From positions 1-64,000 of the forward strand of contig CAYXTI010000026.1 of the NCBI GenBank assembly GCA_964468495.1: a DNA stretch of 64,000 nt, given 5' to 3'. This document shows, piece by piece, positions 31,082-40,778 of the stretch. A model generated the notes under the pieces. The model made no database searches and had not been told where the DNA came from. It saw only the letters and a list, made by a program, of their open reading frames with translations. Numbering within the stretch: position 1 is the first letter of the stretch; the number at the start of each line of letters is the position of its first letter. A program made the position numbers and the translations under genes. This DNA is from CAYXTI01 sp964468495 (GTDB lineage Bacteria > Pseudomonadota > Alphaproteobacteria > Rickettsiales > Rickettsiaceae).

Positions 31082-32536
31082 ATGATAGAAACAACTCCAA
31101 TTACAATTGCATATGGTGATGGCATTGGGCCAGAGATTATGCAAGCTGTATTATTGATATTAAAAAATGCAGAAGCAAAAATTATAATAGAAACCATTGA
31201 AATAGGAGAAAGTTTATATAATAAAAATTATATATCAGGATTATCAGAAGATAGTTTAAGAGTTATAGAGAAAAGTAATATATTGTTAAAAGCTCCTATC
31301 ACTACTCCTCAAGGAGGTGGGTATAAAAGTATTAATGTTACTTTACGAAAAATGTTAGGTTTATACGCTAATGTTCGCCCTTCAATATCATATTACCCCT
31401 TTATTAGTAGCAAATATAAAAACCTAAATGTAGTAATTATTAGAGAAAATGAAGAAGATTTATATACAGGAATAGAATATCGTCATACTCATAACGTAAG
31501 GGAATCTATAAAACTAATCACTCGTACGGGCTGTCAAAAAATAGTAAGGTATGCATTTGAATATGCGACAGCTTATAAACGTAAAAAAGTTACTTGCTTT
31601 AGTAAAGATAATATCATGAAGTTTACTGATGGTTTATTTCATGAAGTATTTAAGCAAATTGCAGAAGAATATCCTCAAATTAATAATGAACATTACATAG
31701 TAGATATTGGCACTGCTAAACTTGCTACAGAACCAGAATATTTTGATGTGATAGTAACTTCTAACTTATTTGGGGATATTATTTCTGATGTTACAGCAGC
31801 AATATCAGGATCAGTAGGGCTTGCTGGGTCAGTCAATATAGGAACAAAATTTGCAATGTTTGAAGCTGTACATGGATCTGCACCAAATATAGCTGGTCAA
31901 AATAAGGCTAATCCTTCAGGTTTATTAAATGCAGCAATAATGATGCTGACTCACATAGGCCAAGGAAAAGCAGCAAATATTGTAGAAAATGCTTGGAAGA
32001 AAACAATAGAAGATGGTATACACACTGAAGATATATATAGTCCTAAACATACAACTAAGATAGTAGGTACTAAGGAATTTAGTAAAGAAGTTGTTGCTAG
32101 ACTTGGTCAAAAACCAACATACCTAGAAATAGCAAATAACTCAGTATTAAACCAAGTTATTAACAACCAAGAAATATACTCTATTAAGTTAGATGCTAAA
32201 AAAAAGCTAGTTGGAGTAGATATCTTTATTAATATTAATGTTACTCATGTAGAAGAGATAGTCTCTAAAATAAAAAATATCCCAGAAAGCATATTAAAAT
32301 TACAAACTATTTCTTCAAAAGGATTAAAATTATGGCCTAATAAACAAATAATAAATGATATAATATCTGATCATTGGTGTTGCAGATTTATAACTAACGA
32401 ACAAAAATCAATTACTTATAAAGATATTACTAATCTATTAGAGAAGTTTATAGAAAATAAAATTAATTTTATAAAAGTTGAAAATTTATTTCATTTTAAT
32501 AACAAACCTGGTTATTCTCTTGCACAAGGTGAATAA
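31082..32536 (+). CDS. icd: Isocitrate dehydrogenase, rickettsial long type
   Basis: This TCA-cycle enzyme decarboxylates isocitrate to 2-oxoglutarate, probably with NADP. The 484-aa protein has the usual isocitrate/isopropylmalate dehydrogenase core at residues 1-340: TIAYGDGIGPEIM, the RENEEDLYTGIEYR segment, the metal-binding region VTSNLFGDIISD, and the cofactor-site GSAPNIAGQNKANP. A C-terminal extension of about 140 residues (345-484) is found in Rickettsia and some other long-type enzymes, whose length (about 483 aa) it matches. The gene is monocistronic. Confidence 0.93.
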   Translation: MIETTPITIAYGDGIGPEIMQAVLLILKNAEAKIIIETIEIGESLYNKNYISGLSEDSLRVIEKSNILLKAPITTPQGGGYKSINVTLRKMLGLYANVRPSISYYPFISSKYKNLNVVIIRENEEDLYTGIEYRHTHNVRESIKLITRTGCQKIVRYAFEYATAYKRKKVTCFSKDNIMKFTDGLFHEVFKQIAEEYPQINNEHYIVDIGTAKLATEPEYFDVIVTSNLFGDIISDVTAAISGSVGLAGSVNIGTKFAMFEAVHGSAPNIAGQNKANPSGLLNAAIMMLTHIGQGKAANIVENAWKKTIEDGIHTEDIYSPKHTTKIVGTKEFSKEVVARLGQKPTYLEIANNSVLNQVINNQEIYSIKLDAKKKLVGVDIFININVTHVEEIVSKIKNIPESILKLQTISSKGLKLWPNKQIINDIISDHWCCRFITNEQKSITYKDITNLLEKFIENKINFIKVENLFHFNNKPGYSLAQGE

Positions 32537-32626
32537 ATTTTTTCCTTTTACTTATAATTATTATTAAATAATGTTAATCACCTTAATTAATAAAATAGCA
32601 CATAAAAAAACAAAATGTACTATCTG

Positions 32627-32664
32627 ATAACCTTAAAATCTTTATCAATATTAGGTTATTTTTG
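32627..32664 (+). terminator. Possible terminator between convergent icd and lepA
   Basis: ATAACCT (32627-32633) pairs with AGGTTAT (32653-32659) and is followed by a T-run. The loop is long (19 bases), so strength is doubtful, but the position between converging genes supports it. It slightly overlaps the lepA stop. Confidence 0.35.
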
Positions 32665-34464
32665 TATTCTTAAGGCATTAATAAAAGCTGATTTAGGTAT
32701 TTCAACTGCTCCTACATTACGCATTTTCTTTTTACCAGCTTTCTGTTTTTCTAGCAATTTACGCTTTCTAGTAATATCTCCACCATAACATTTAGCTAAT
32801 ACATCCTTACGAATAGCTTTTATATTCTCTCTAGCAATAATTCTTCCATTAATTGAAGCTTGAATTGCAATCTGAAAAAGTTGCCTAGGAATTAAATCTT
32901 TAAGCCTACTACATAACTCTCTTCCTCTAATTTCTGCTTTAGACCTATGAACAATATTAGATAAAGCATCTATAACCATTCCATTAACAAGAATAAAAAG
33001 CTTTACTAAATCACTTACTTTATAATAATCCATTTCCCAGTCAAAACTAGCATACCCTTTACTTAAACTTTTTAATTTATCATAAAAATCAAAAACTATT
33101 TCATTCAAAGGTATATTATATATTAGCATTATTCTACTTGTAGAGTATTTCATTTCTACTTGTACCCCTCTCTTATCATTACATAAATCAATTACTGATC
33201 CTAAAGATGATTCAGGTACTAGTATTGTTGCTTTTACCCAAGGTTCAAGGATATACTTAATGTTTTGGAAAGAAAAATCTGATGTATTACGCACTATAAT
33301 TTCTGTATTGTTATTAGTAGTAATAGCTTTATAAACAACACTAGGAGAAGTAATAATTAGATCAAGATTAAATTCTCGCTCTAGTCTTTCTTGTACAATT
33401 TCAATATGCAATAAACCTAAAAAACCACATCTAAAACCAAAACCAAGAGCAATAGAATTTTCAGTTTCAAATAATAAGCTAGAATCATTTAACTGTAACT
33501 TCGCTAAAGCACTTTTTAAATCCTCAAAACGAGATGCATCCTCTGGATAAAGACCACAAAAAACTACAGGTAAATTAACCTTAAATCCAGGCAACGGTTC
33601 TACACCAGTTTTAGTATCATTAGTAATTGTATCACCTACTTTACAATCTGTAACCTTCTTAATTGCAGCTGTAAAAAATCCTATACTATCTTTTTCTAAC
33701 GCTTCACATACTACTTTTTTAGGGGTAAAATAACCTAAATTTTCAATGTTATAACTAGCATTAGTAGATAACATTTTAATTCTTTGTCCTTTAGTTATTT
33801 TTCCTTGAAATATTCTAGTTAAGATAACAACCCCAAGATACTTATCATACCAACTATCAATTAATAAAGCTTTTAAAAGATCAGGTCTATTTTTATCAAA
33901 AAATTTATTACCTGGTTCTGGGAGCTTATGTACAATAGCCTCAAGTAAATCAATAATACCTAGACCAGTTTTAGCAGAAGTTAAAATAGCATTACTAGTA
34001 TCAATACCAATTACTTCCTCTATTTGTTTTTTAACAAAAGTAGGATTAGCGGCTGATAAATCAACTTTATTAATTGCAGTAATTATCTCATGATCATGAT
34101 CAAGTGCTTGATATACATTAGCTAAAGTCTGAGCTTCTACTCCTTGAGTTGCATCCACTACTAAGATAGAGCCTTCACATGAAGCTAATGATCTACTAAC
34201 CTCATAAGCAAAATCAACATGTCCAGGAGTATCTATTAAATTAAGTAAATAGTAATTCCCATTCTTTGCTTTATATTCTAATCGTACTGTTTGAGCTTTA
34301 ATAGTTATCCCTCGCTCTTTCTCAATAACCATTGAATCTAAAACTTGTTGACCTATTTCTCTCTTCTGCAGTCCCCCACAATATTCTATAAGTCTATCAG
34401 CTAAAGTAGATTTTCCATGATCAATATGAGCAATTATTGCAAAATTACGAATAAATTTTGTCAT
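32656..34464 (-). CDS. lepA: Elongation factor 4 (LepA)
   Basis: LepA is a translational GTPase that acts on stalled or tilted ribosomes and helps ribosome assembly. The 602-aa protein has the G1 motif AHIDHGKST, the [11 protein letters not shown] switch, G3 DTPGHVDF, G4 [11 protein letters not shown]-like domains II, III and V, and the LepA-specific C-terminal domain with [22 protein letters not shown] at the end (conserved CYGGDxTRKxKLL). Length is the standard about 600 aa. It is divergent from prfB with 135 bases between the start codons. Confidence 0.96.
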   Translation of the reverse strand: MTKFIRNFAIIAHIDHGKSTLADRLIEYCGGLQKREIGQQVLDSMVIEKERGITIKAQTVRLEYKAKNGNYYLLNLIDTPGHVDFAYEVSRSLASCEGSILVVDATQGVEAQTLANVYQALDHDHEIITAINKVDLSAANPTFVKKQIEEVIGIDTSNAILTSAKTGLGIIDLLEAIVHKLPEPGNKFFDKNRPDLLKALLIDSWYDKYLGVVILTRIFQGKITKGQRIKMLSTNASYNIENLGYFTPKKVVCEALEKDSIGFFTAAIKKVTDCKVGDTITNDTKTGVEPLPGFKVNLPVVFCGLYPEDASRFEDLKSALAKLQLNDSSLLFETENSIALGFGFRCGFLGLLHIEIVQERLEREFNLDLIITSPSVVYKAITTNNNTEIIVRNTSDFSFQNIKYILEPWVKATILVPESSLGSVIDLCNDKRGVQVEMKYSTSRIMLIYNIPLNEIVFDFYDKLKSLSKGYASFDWEMDYYKVSDLVKLFILVNGMVIDALSNIVHRSKAEIRGRELCSRLKDLIPRQLFQIAIQASINGRIIARENIKAIRKDVLAKCYGGDITRKRKLLEKQKAGKKKMRNVGAVEIPKSAFINALRIQK

Positions 34465-34599
34465 CTCTAAAAAATAAAAATTGTTGTTTATAAAAATCTA
34501 TAAAAAAGATAACATAAGATAATTTATCATTCCAACTACAGTGTTTACCTGATATATTATATATATAAGTAATTACTATTAATAGTAAAATTATATTTT

Positions 34600-35704
34600 A
34601 TGAGCGCAGAACTAATAAATCTACAAGATAAAATTAATAAAATTATTCTCCTACTTAGGAGGTTTCTTTAACCCACAAAACATAAAACAAAAGATATACG
34701 ATCTAGATGAGAAATTAAATGATAACAATTTATGGCGGCATAAAAATAATAAAACTAAGCTCATTTTACAAGCAAAAAATTCTTTAGAAAAAACTTTACA
34801 ATCATTTAATTATATTAATAAAGCCTTAGAAGAAAACTTATATATAGGACAGTTGGCTGAAAAAGATAATGACCATAAACTTTTACAAGATAGTATAGAA
34901 GAGTTAAGAAAAATTCAAATATATGCAGAAAAATTTATTACTGAATGTTTTTTTTCTGAACCAGAGGACCAATCTAATTGCTTTTTAGAGCTGCATGCAG
35001 GTGCTGGAGGGACAGAAAGCCAAGATTGGGTTTCAATGATGCTGCGTATGTATCTAAGATTCGCTGAACGTATGAGCTTTACAAGTAAAATAATGAATAT
35101 TATTGCTGGAGAGGAAACAGGAATCAAATCATGTTGTTTAAAAATTAATGGAGATAAAGCTTATGGCTGGATAAAAAATGAATCTGGAGTACATAGGCTA
35201 GTTAGAATTTCTCCTTTTAATGCATCAAAGAAACGTATGACTAGTTTTGCTTCATGTTGGGTGTACCCAGAGATTGACCAAAATATTACAGTTAATATAG
35301 AAAATAAAGACTTACGAATTGATACATATAAATCATCAGGAGCAGGAGGTCAACATGTTAACACTACTGATTCAGCTGTACGAATTACTCATCTACCTAC
35401 TAATATAGTAGTACAATGCCAAAATGATAGATCTCAACACCGTAATAAAGCAGAAGCTCTAAAAATGCTTAAATCTCGTATTTTCAAATTAGAAATACAA
35501 AAGAAAAATGAAAAAATTGATAAAAAACATTTAATAAAAACCGATATAGCATGGGGTAACCATATTAGATCTTATGTCCTTCAACCATATCAAATAGTGA
35601 AAGATATAAGAAGTGGTTATGAAACATCTAATACCAAAGATATACTAGATGGAGATTTAGAAAAAATTATTAGCAGTATTCTATCTATAAATAATCATAT
35701 TTAA
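34600..35704 (+). CDS. prfB: Peptide chain release factor 2, expressed by programmed +1 frameshift
   Basis: RF2 releases completed chains at UGA and UAA codons. A short frame from ATG 34600 encodes 23 codons up to CTT followed by TAA at 34669-34671. Skipping one base after CTT continues in frame from 34670 to the stop at 35702-35704, for 367 residues in all (E. coli RF2 is 365). The downstream part has the SPF tripeptide of RF2 stop recognition (VRISPFNASK), the catalytic GGQ motif in SSGAGGQHVN, and the C-terminal ribosome-binding domain. The frame from about 34853 alone would lack domain 1. The odd point is that the in-frame stop is TAA, not the usual TGA. Confidence 0.95.
34657..34672 (+). 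promoter_or_regulatory. prfB programmed +1 frameshift site
   Basis: AGGAGG (34657-34662), a TTT spacer codon, then CTT TAA C. The Shine-Dalgarno-like hexamer sits at the canonical 3-base distance from the slippery CTT, as in E. coli (AGGGGG-TAT-CTT-TGA-C). This is the classical RF2 autoregulation signal. The stop codon at the site is TAA, which RF1 can also read, so the link to RF2 shortage may be weaker than in the standard TGA arrangement. Confidence 0.9.
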
Positions 35705-35866
35705 ATAAAAAACTCTTGTCTTCAATGATATGTTAGTATATATATTTAAGCTATGTTAATGCTCTTTTTATAAAAAAGGTTTGAGGGTATTGTTATCTAA
35801 AATAGCAACCAACTAATTAAGTTTAGCATACAAAATTTAAGTCTTTGAAGAGCTATAATAAAAGGC

Positions 35867-36253
35867 ATGATAATGAAAAATTTAATAAAGCAATTCGAAC
35901 AAGAACATATAGATCTACTGTCAAAAAATAAACAAATACCTCTTTTTAGATCTGGTGATACTATAAAGGTAAGTGTTAGAGTAATAGATGGAGTAACTGA
36001 AAGAATACAAATATTTGAGGGAGTTGTAATTGCAAAACATAATAAAGGTGTTATGTCTTCCTGTTTAGTTCGAAAAATCTCTTTTGGAGAGGGGGTTGAA
36101 AGACGCTTTATGATTTATTCTCCAATAGTACAAAAGATAGAAGTAATAAAAAAAGGAATAGTAAGAAGATCAAAGCTTTTTTATTTAAGAAATTTAAGTG
36201 GAAAGGCAGCTCGTATTAAAGAAAAAAAATATTATATCAACTATAGTAAATAA
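35867..36253 (+). CDS. rplS: 50S ribosomal protein L19
   Basis: L19 lies at the 30S-50S interface. The 128-aa protein begins with a [12 protein letters not shown] helix. The conserved core includes [38 protein letters not shown] and [25 protein letters not shown], which identify the family. A second ATG two codons in (35873) may be the true start. It is separate from the rpsP-rimM-trmD group with which it is often found. Confidence 0.95.
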   Translation: MIMKNLIKQFEQEHIDLLSKNKQIPLFRSGDTIKVSVRVIDGVTERIQIFEGVVIAKHNKGVMSSCLVRKISFGEGVERRFMIYSPIVQKIEVIKKGIVRRSKLFYLRNLSGKAARIKEKKYYINYSK

Positions 36254-36528
36254 CATTCTTAAGTAATCTGTTAAACATCAAAGCATTATTTGAAATAATA
36301 AAAAATTAATATAAACAACTTTTAAACTAATTAGATTAAATTTATTAAAAATAACTATAGTTTAAATTATATATATAAAGATAACGCTAGTATTTTTTAT
36401 TATCAGCTTATGTTACAATTAATATAAATTGCTAAATAAAAAATAGTGTTTTTATTTTAAGAGATTTTATATAAATATAGCTTTGTAACATAGGAATTAA
36501 TACTACATAACGAATAACACTAAACTAT

Positions 36529-38038
36529 ATGATACAGAATAAATATATTACTAGGATATCATTCTTAGCATTATTTTTAACTATTGCTACAAACATCTTA
36601 CTATATAGATATCTTTTAATTGAAAAAGTAATACTAAAACAAACTGTTGCTCATCATACTCAAGTAGCAGATATATATAGCAGCATTATAGATAATCATC
36701 CAACAATAATAAATAAAATAAAAAAAAAATAATTTATTGTCTTTAGATCAAGATAGCATAGATTTGATAAAAAAAATAAATCAATTTTTAGGTGCATTAA
36801 ATGACTATGTAGAAATCTACGATAAAAACAAGAATAAAGTAATATCTAACAAAAATTATCCTATTTGGCATAAAATATACCCCTACTCTAGCAAATCCTA
36901 TTATCAACGAATAATGATGAGTTTAGACAAATTATTTCTAAAAAAATATATGTATGATAATATTTTTGATAATGATAATAAATCATTTTTTGGAAAAACC
37001 AGTCATATACTTGTTCCTAGAGCAATAATAATAGATAACAATAATAATTATCAAGAAAAATCTTTCATTAGCAGTTATATCCCAATAATAAGATCTGACC
37101 AAAATGATGCTCGCATTGATTCAGTAATATATATAATTACTGATATCACTAACCAATGGAATTACATTACAAGTGTTGAAAAAAAAATATATGTTATTTT
37201 CTTAATAATCTTTTTATTATTTTTTATAATGATTATATATAATACAAATTATGTACAAGATATTATAGACAAACAAATAGAAACAAATAAACTACTAGAG
37301 ACAGAAAAATCAAAAGTAGAAACAGAAAACTTAGCTAAAACCGACTTTTTAGCTAATATGAGTCATGAACTAAGAACACCTCTCAATGCTATAATTGGTT
37401 TTTCTGATATAATAATGGCTGATAATAAATGTTCCTCTTTGAATAAGCAATATAAAAGTTATATTACAGATATTAATAATTCTGGCAAGCACTTACTAAG
37501 TGTAATAAATGATATTTTAGACTTCTCTAAAGCTAGTGCTGATAAGCTAACTGTAAATAATATAGAAATTGATTTAAATAAGCTAATACTATCTAGTATG
37601 CGCTTTGTACAAACAAAAGCTGATCAAGCTTCTATTAAATTAATAATGGATATACCTAAAGAACATGTTATAATCCAAGCTGATCCTAAAAGATTAAAAC
37701 AAGCTCTATTAAATATATTATCAAATGCAGTAAAATTTACTTTATCGAATGGATCAGTTACTGTTACTCTTCAAAGAGATAAAAAGAATAAATTAGTTAA
37801 TATCATTACATCCGATACTGGAATTGGAATGAAAGAGCAAGATATACCAAAAGCTTTATCATTATTTGGCCAAGTAGATAGCAAACTAAGTAAAAAACAT
37901 GCAGGAACTGGTTTAGGATTACCATTAACAAAAAAGCTTATTGAGCTTATGGGAGGAACATTTTTTTTAAAAAGTGAAATAAAAAAGGGAACAGTAGTAA
38001 CCATTACATTTCCTTATTACGATAGTATAGAAATGTAA
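36529..38038 (+). pseudogene. Sensor histidine kinase (PleC-like) split at an A10 tract; possibly slippage-rescued
   Basis: Two adjacent frames make one 502-aa kinase if a single A is removed from the ten-A run at 36720-36729. The first part (36529-36732, 67 aa) has the N-terminal membrane helix at about residues 10-30. The second (from about 36728) has a periplasmic sensor region, a second membrane helix near residues 152-172 of that frame, a short coiled coil, the HisKA box FLANMSHELRTPLNAIIGF with the phospho-accepting His codon at 37364-37366, and an HATPase domain with an N-box NILSNAVKFT, DTGIGM and GTGLGLPL. All kinase motifs are intact. PleC-type kinases control the alphaproteobacterial cell cycle; that role is inferred. 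The break may be true, an assembly error, or tolerated by RNA-polymerase slippage. Confidence 0.75.
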
Positions 38039-38062
38039 GTTTCTATTCCTTCTATTTTATTA

Positions 38063-38083
38063 ATTTTTTTGCTGCAAAAAAAA
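38063..38083. terminator. Possible bidirectional terminator between the kinase and comF
   Basis: TTTTTTT-GCTGC-AAAAAAA forms a 7-bp A-T stem with a 5-base loop in the 63-base gap between converging genes. It is weak thermodynamically; position is the main support. Confidence 0.3.
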
Positions 38084-38101
38084 TCAAGTTTTGCTAGTTG
38101 A

Positions 38102-38830
38102 TTAAGTTCTAGAAATAGTTAACAAATTAACTTTATAAGCAGATGCTTTTTTTAAAATCATACTACAAATATTACTAGTAGTCCCAGTTGTATGGACATC
38201 ATCTATTAATAATATAGATTTGTTTTTAATATTATACTTATTATTATAGTGAATACTGCCTTTTAAATTATTGATACGCTTTGCCTTTGATAAACCTGTT
38301 TGTGATTTAGTCCATTTTACTTTAATTAATAAATCAGGAATAAGCTTTTTATTTATTAAAATAGCTATTTCTTTTGCTAACAACTCTGATGGATTATAGT
38401 ATCTATATAATCTTTTTATTCTATGCATAGGGACAGGTACAACAAAATCAAGATTATCTAAATCATCTTTATATCTTTGTATAAGTAATTTTGCAAAGAA
38501 TCTAGCACAGATAGTTTTATCATAATATTTAAACAGATATAATAGTTTTTTAGAATAATAATTAAAATATAATAAACTTCTAGCTTTATCATAACTAGGA
38601 GGATTTTGTATGCATCTAGCACAAACAGCCCTATCTTGTATATAAAAGGCAAAACGAGTGCCACAAACAAAGCAATAAGGTTTAGAAATAAAGTCAAATT
38701 TTTGTATACATTTAACACAAATAGCATTATTTCCAACAACTAAATCAGAACAACAAATACAACTATAAGGAAATATATATTCAAATAGATTATTAGCAAT
38801 ATTTTTAATAAAACCTTTTGCCCATAGCAT
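38102..38830 (-). CDS. comF: ComF family phosphoribosyltransferase-like protein
   Basis: ComF proteins are needed for natural transformation in several bacteria, apparently at the step of single-strand DNA uptake. The 242-aa protein has an N-terminal zinc region with four Cys pairs (CICC, CVKC, CFVC, CARC; residues 24-78), then a type I phosphoribosyltransferase fold with the PRPP-binding loop LLIDDVHTTGTT near the C-terminus and the VPVPMHRIKRLYRYYNPSELLAKE segment. It overlaps the preceding gene (UbiH-like) by 26 bases, suggesting cotranscription with the mrpE-mrpF-ubiH group. With dprA and comM it adds a third competence-associated gene in this window. Confidence 0.9.
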   Translation of the reverse strand: MLWAKGFIKNIANNLFEYIFPYSCICCSDLVVGNNAICVKCIQKFDFISKPYCFVCGTRFAFYIQDRAVCARCIQNPPSYDKARSLLYFNYYSKKLLYLFKYYDKTICARFFAKLLIQRYKDDLDNLDFVVPVPMHRIKRLYRYYNPSELLAKEIAILINKKLIPDLLIKVKWTKSQTGLSKAKRINNLKGSIHYNNKYNIKNKSILLIDDVHTTGTTSNICSMILKKASAYKVNLLTISRT

Positions 38831-39971
38831 ATTCTTGTATTTTAGTAGTTATAGATTTTGAGTAAGAAAGAAACTTAAAACCTATATTTCTAATAAGCTT
38901 TAATGATAGAGAATGATTGGAAAAAATTGTATTTAATGTATCAGTAATCATAAACATATCAATATTATCTTGTTGTCTGGCATCTTGGTAAGCTTGAAAA
39001 GCTTCAACCCCAATTCCAAATTTATTAATCATATATGATAACGACTCTATATCTTTAATACCTTGATTTAAACCTTGTCCTGCAAGAGGGTGAATAGTAT
39101 AAGCTGAATCAGCTACTAATACCAATCTATTATTATAATATTGCTTTGTAATACAAGCATATAAAGGTATAGATGTAACTTTTTCATTAACCTTTATTAA
39201 TCCTAATGATGCCCCACAATTTCTTTGAACAAAAAAATTAAATTCCTCCTGAGGTAAATTCATAACACTATTAACAAAACAATCTTTTATACTCCAAACA
39301 ATAAACGAACAATGTTCTGGTTGCATAGGAAGAATAGCAAATGGTCCACTTGGTAAAAAATTTTTTACTGCTGTCCCTTTATGGCTCCTATCATGGGTTA
39401 TAGTAAATAATAAAGCATGCTGATTATAATTTTTTTCTAGTAAATTTGAAAAAAATTTCCGTTTAGCAATAGATTGGCTTCCATCACAAATTATTATTAA
39501 TTCACATCTATATTTATCATTATTTGATAGTATAATCTCACTATTATCACTATTATTATGTATATCATGATATAATACTTTATCTACTATAGTAATTAAC
39601 GGATTATCTTGTACATAAGAAAAAACAATTTTTTTAAATTCTCTGTTATAAGTTAAATAACCAATATAATCATTACCCTCTAAAAACTCAGAAGAAAAAT
39701 GTATCATATCTTCGCAGGAGCTGTTATCTACAACATATATATCTTTTATTGCTCCAGACACTTTCTGAACATCATTCCAAATCTTAATCTTTTTACATAT
39801 TTCTATAGTTGTATAAGTAAGAGCTAATGGCCTTTGGTCAACAAAAAATAAACTCTGTTGAGTATCCTTTACTTCAAATATTGTACTTTTGATACCATAA
39901 AAAGCTAAAGACAATGCTGTCATCATCCCAGTAATACCACACCCTAAGATTGCAACATTAATATTATACAT
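38805..39971 (-). CDS. UbiH/UbiF/COQ6-family FAD-dependent hydroxylase
   Basis: Flavoprotein monooxygenases of this family hydroxylate the ubiquinone precursor ring. The 388-aa protein has the N-terminal dinucleotide-binding GCGITGMM (residues 10-17) in a Rossmann fold, and the family FAD/ribityl motif near the C-terminus, here LVADSAYTIHPLAGQGLNQG (GDAAH in most members, ADSAY here). The segment ALTYTTIEICKKIKIW is also typical. Which ring position it modifies (UbiH, UbiI, UbiF or the alphaproteobacterial UbiL) cannot be settled by eye. It is 9 bases downstream of mrpF and overlaps comF. ubiE at 53109 is another ubiquinone gene in the window. Confidence 0.88.
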   Translation of the reverse strand: MYNINVAILGCGITGMMTALSLAFYGIKSTIFEVKDTQQSLFFVDQRPLALTYTTIEICKKIKIWNDVQKVSGAIKDIYVVDNSSCEDMIHFSSEFLEGNDYIGYLTYNREFKKIVFSYVQDNPLITIVDKVLYHDIHNNSDNSEIILSNNDKYRCELIIICDGSQSIAKRKFFSNLLEKNYNQHALLFTITHDRSHKGTAVKNFLPSGPFAILPMQPEHCSFIVWSIKDCFVNSVMNLPQEEFNFFVQRNCGASLGLIKVNEKVTSIPLYACITKQYYNNRLVLVADSAYTIHPLAGQGLNQGIKDIESLSYMINKFGIGVEAFQAYQDARQQDNIDMFMITDTLNTIFSNHSLSLKLIRNIGFKFLSYSKSITTKIQEYAMGKRFY

Positions 39972-39980
39972 ATTATCACT

Positions 39981-40250
39981 TTATTTTTTATTAACATTTT
40001 CATTAGCATAAGATAAATACCTGGCATATCCACAGACAGAAATAAAACTCAGCAAAAAATATATAATAGCAATATCTATATAAGAGCTATTAACTTTAAA
40101 ACAACTTAAAAAACAAATAAATAAAGAAGAAATACTAGTAATTACATTAGTTAATAATATTTTATTAAATAATTCTTCTTCTATAAAGAAGAGTACAAAT
40201 ACTAAGCAAACTATAATAACTAAACAAATAATAAGACAAATATTAAGCAT
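39981..40250 (-). CDS. mrpF: MrpF/MnhF/PhaF-type cation:proton antiporter subunit
   Basis: The protein is 89 aa with three hydrophobic helices. The final segment AIIYFLLSFISVCGYARYL matches MrpF, a small membrane subunit of the multi-subunit Na+/H+ antiporter related to complex I. It overlaps mrpE by 8 bases. The usual next subunit, mrpG, does not follow; the next gene is a ubiH-like hydroxylase. Rickettsiales often carry Mrp subunits in dispersed groups. Confidence 0.75.
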   Translation of the reverse strand: MLNICLIICLVIIVCLVFVLFFIEEELFNKILLTNVITSISSLFICFLSCFKVNSSYIDIAIIYFLLSFISVCGYARYLSYANENVNKK

Positions 40251-40713
40251 TTTCTTTCTTCATAATCATTTTTACTTTTTTATCTAATATAGATTCTTTT
40301 AGATCCTTCATAAAATATACATCAAGAGCATGTACAGTCATCACATTCCCTTTATTACTCAAAGTAACAGTTCCAGGTGTAAGTGTTATAGAATTAGCGT
40401 ATATAATTATAGCAGCATTACTATCTTGTGAAAATTCTATATCCTCAATAACAGGTATTATAGAGATATTTTTTTGTAAAGACAGCCTTATTACTTTTAA
40501 AGCAGATAATAACATCTCTTTATATAACCACAAACAATAAGCAAAAAATTTTATATTAAAATAATTTTTTTTAGGTAACAAATTTAACTTATAAACGAAA
40601 TAATAACTGAAAACAGGTCCTATAAAAAAAAATACTATTGACATATCTATAAGACTATTAAAAGCTAACCCTATCCAAACTAAAAAAAATAATATAAAAA
40701 AACAAATATTCAT
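40243..40713 (-). CDS. mrpE: MrpE/MnhE/PhaE-type cation:proton antiporter subunit
   Basis: The protein is 156 aa from the ATG at 40713 (an in-frame TTG lies two codons upstream). Two N-terminal membrane helices precede the soluble MrpE domain with LWLYKEMLLSALKVIRL and ANSITLTPGTVTL, a strong family signature. MrpE is a subunit of the Mrp monovalent cation/proton antiporter and helps its assembly. The gene overlaps mrpF by 8 bases. Subunits A-D and G are not in the window. Confidence 0.88.
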   Translation of the reverse strand: MNICFFILFFLVWIGLAFNSLIDMSIVFFFIGPVFSYYFVYKLNLLPKKNYFNIKFFAYCLWLYKEMLLSALKVIRLSLQKNISIIPVIEDIEFSQDSNAAIIIYANSITLTPGTVTLSNKGNVMTVHALDVYFMKDLKESILDKKVKMIMKKENA

Positions 40714-40778
40714 AAACAATTATTTTAATATTCTATGTATTTTATTAAATAGCATCTTTTTTTATCATAACATCTTCT

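Noticed and set aside
34600..34671. Short 23-codon frame ending in TAA before prfB, which could suggest a broken or 5'-truncated prfB
   Set aside because: The AGGAGG and CTT-TAA-C arrangement is the known RF2 frameshift signal, and the frames join to a full-length RF2.
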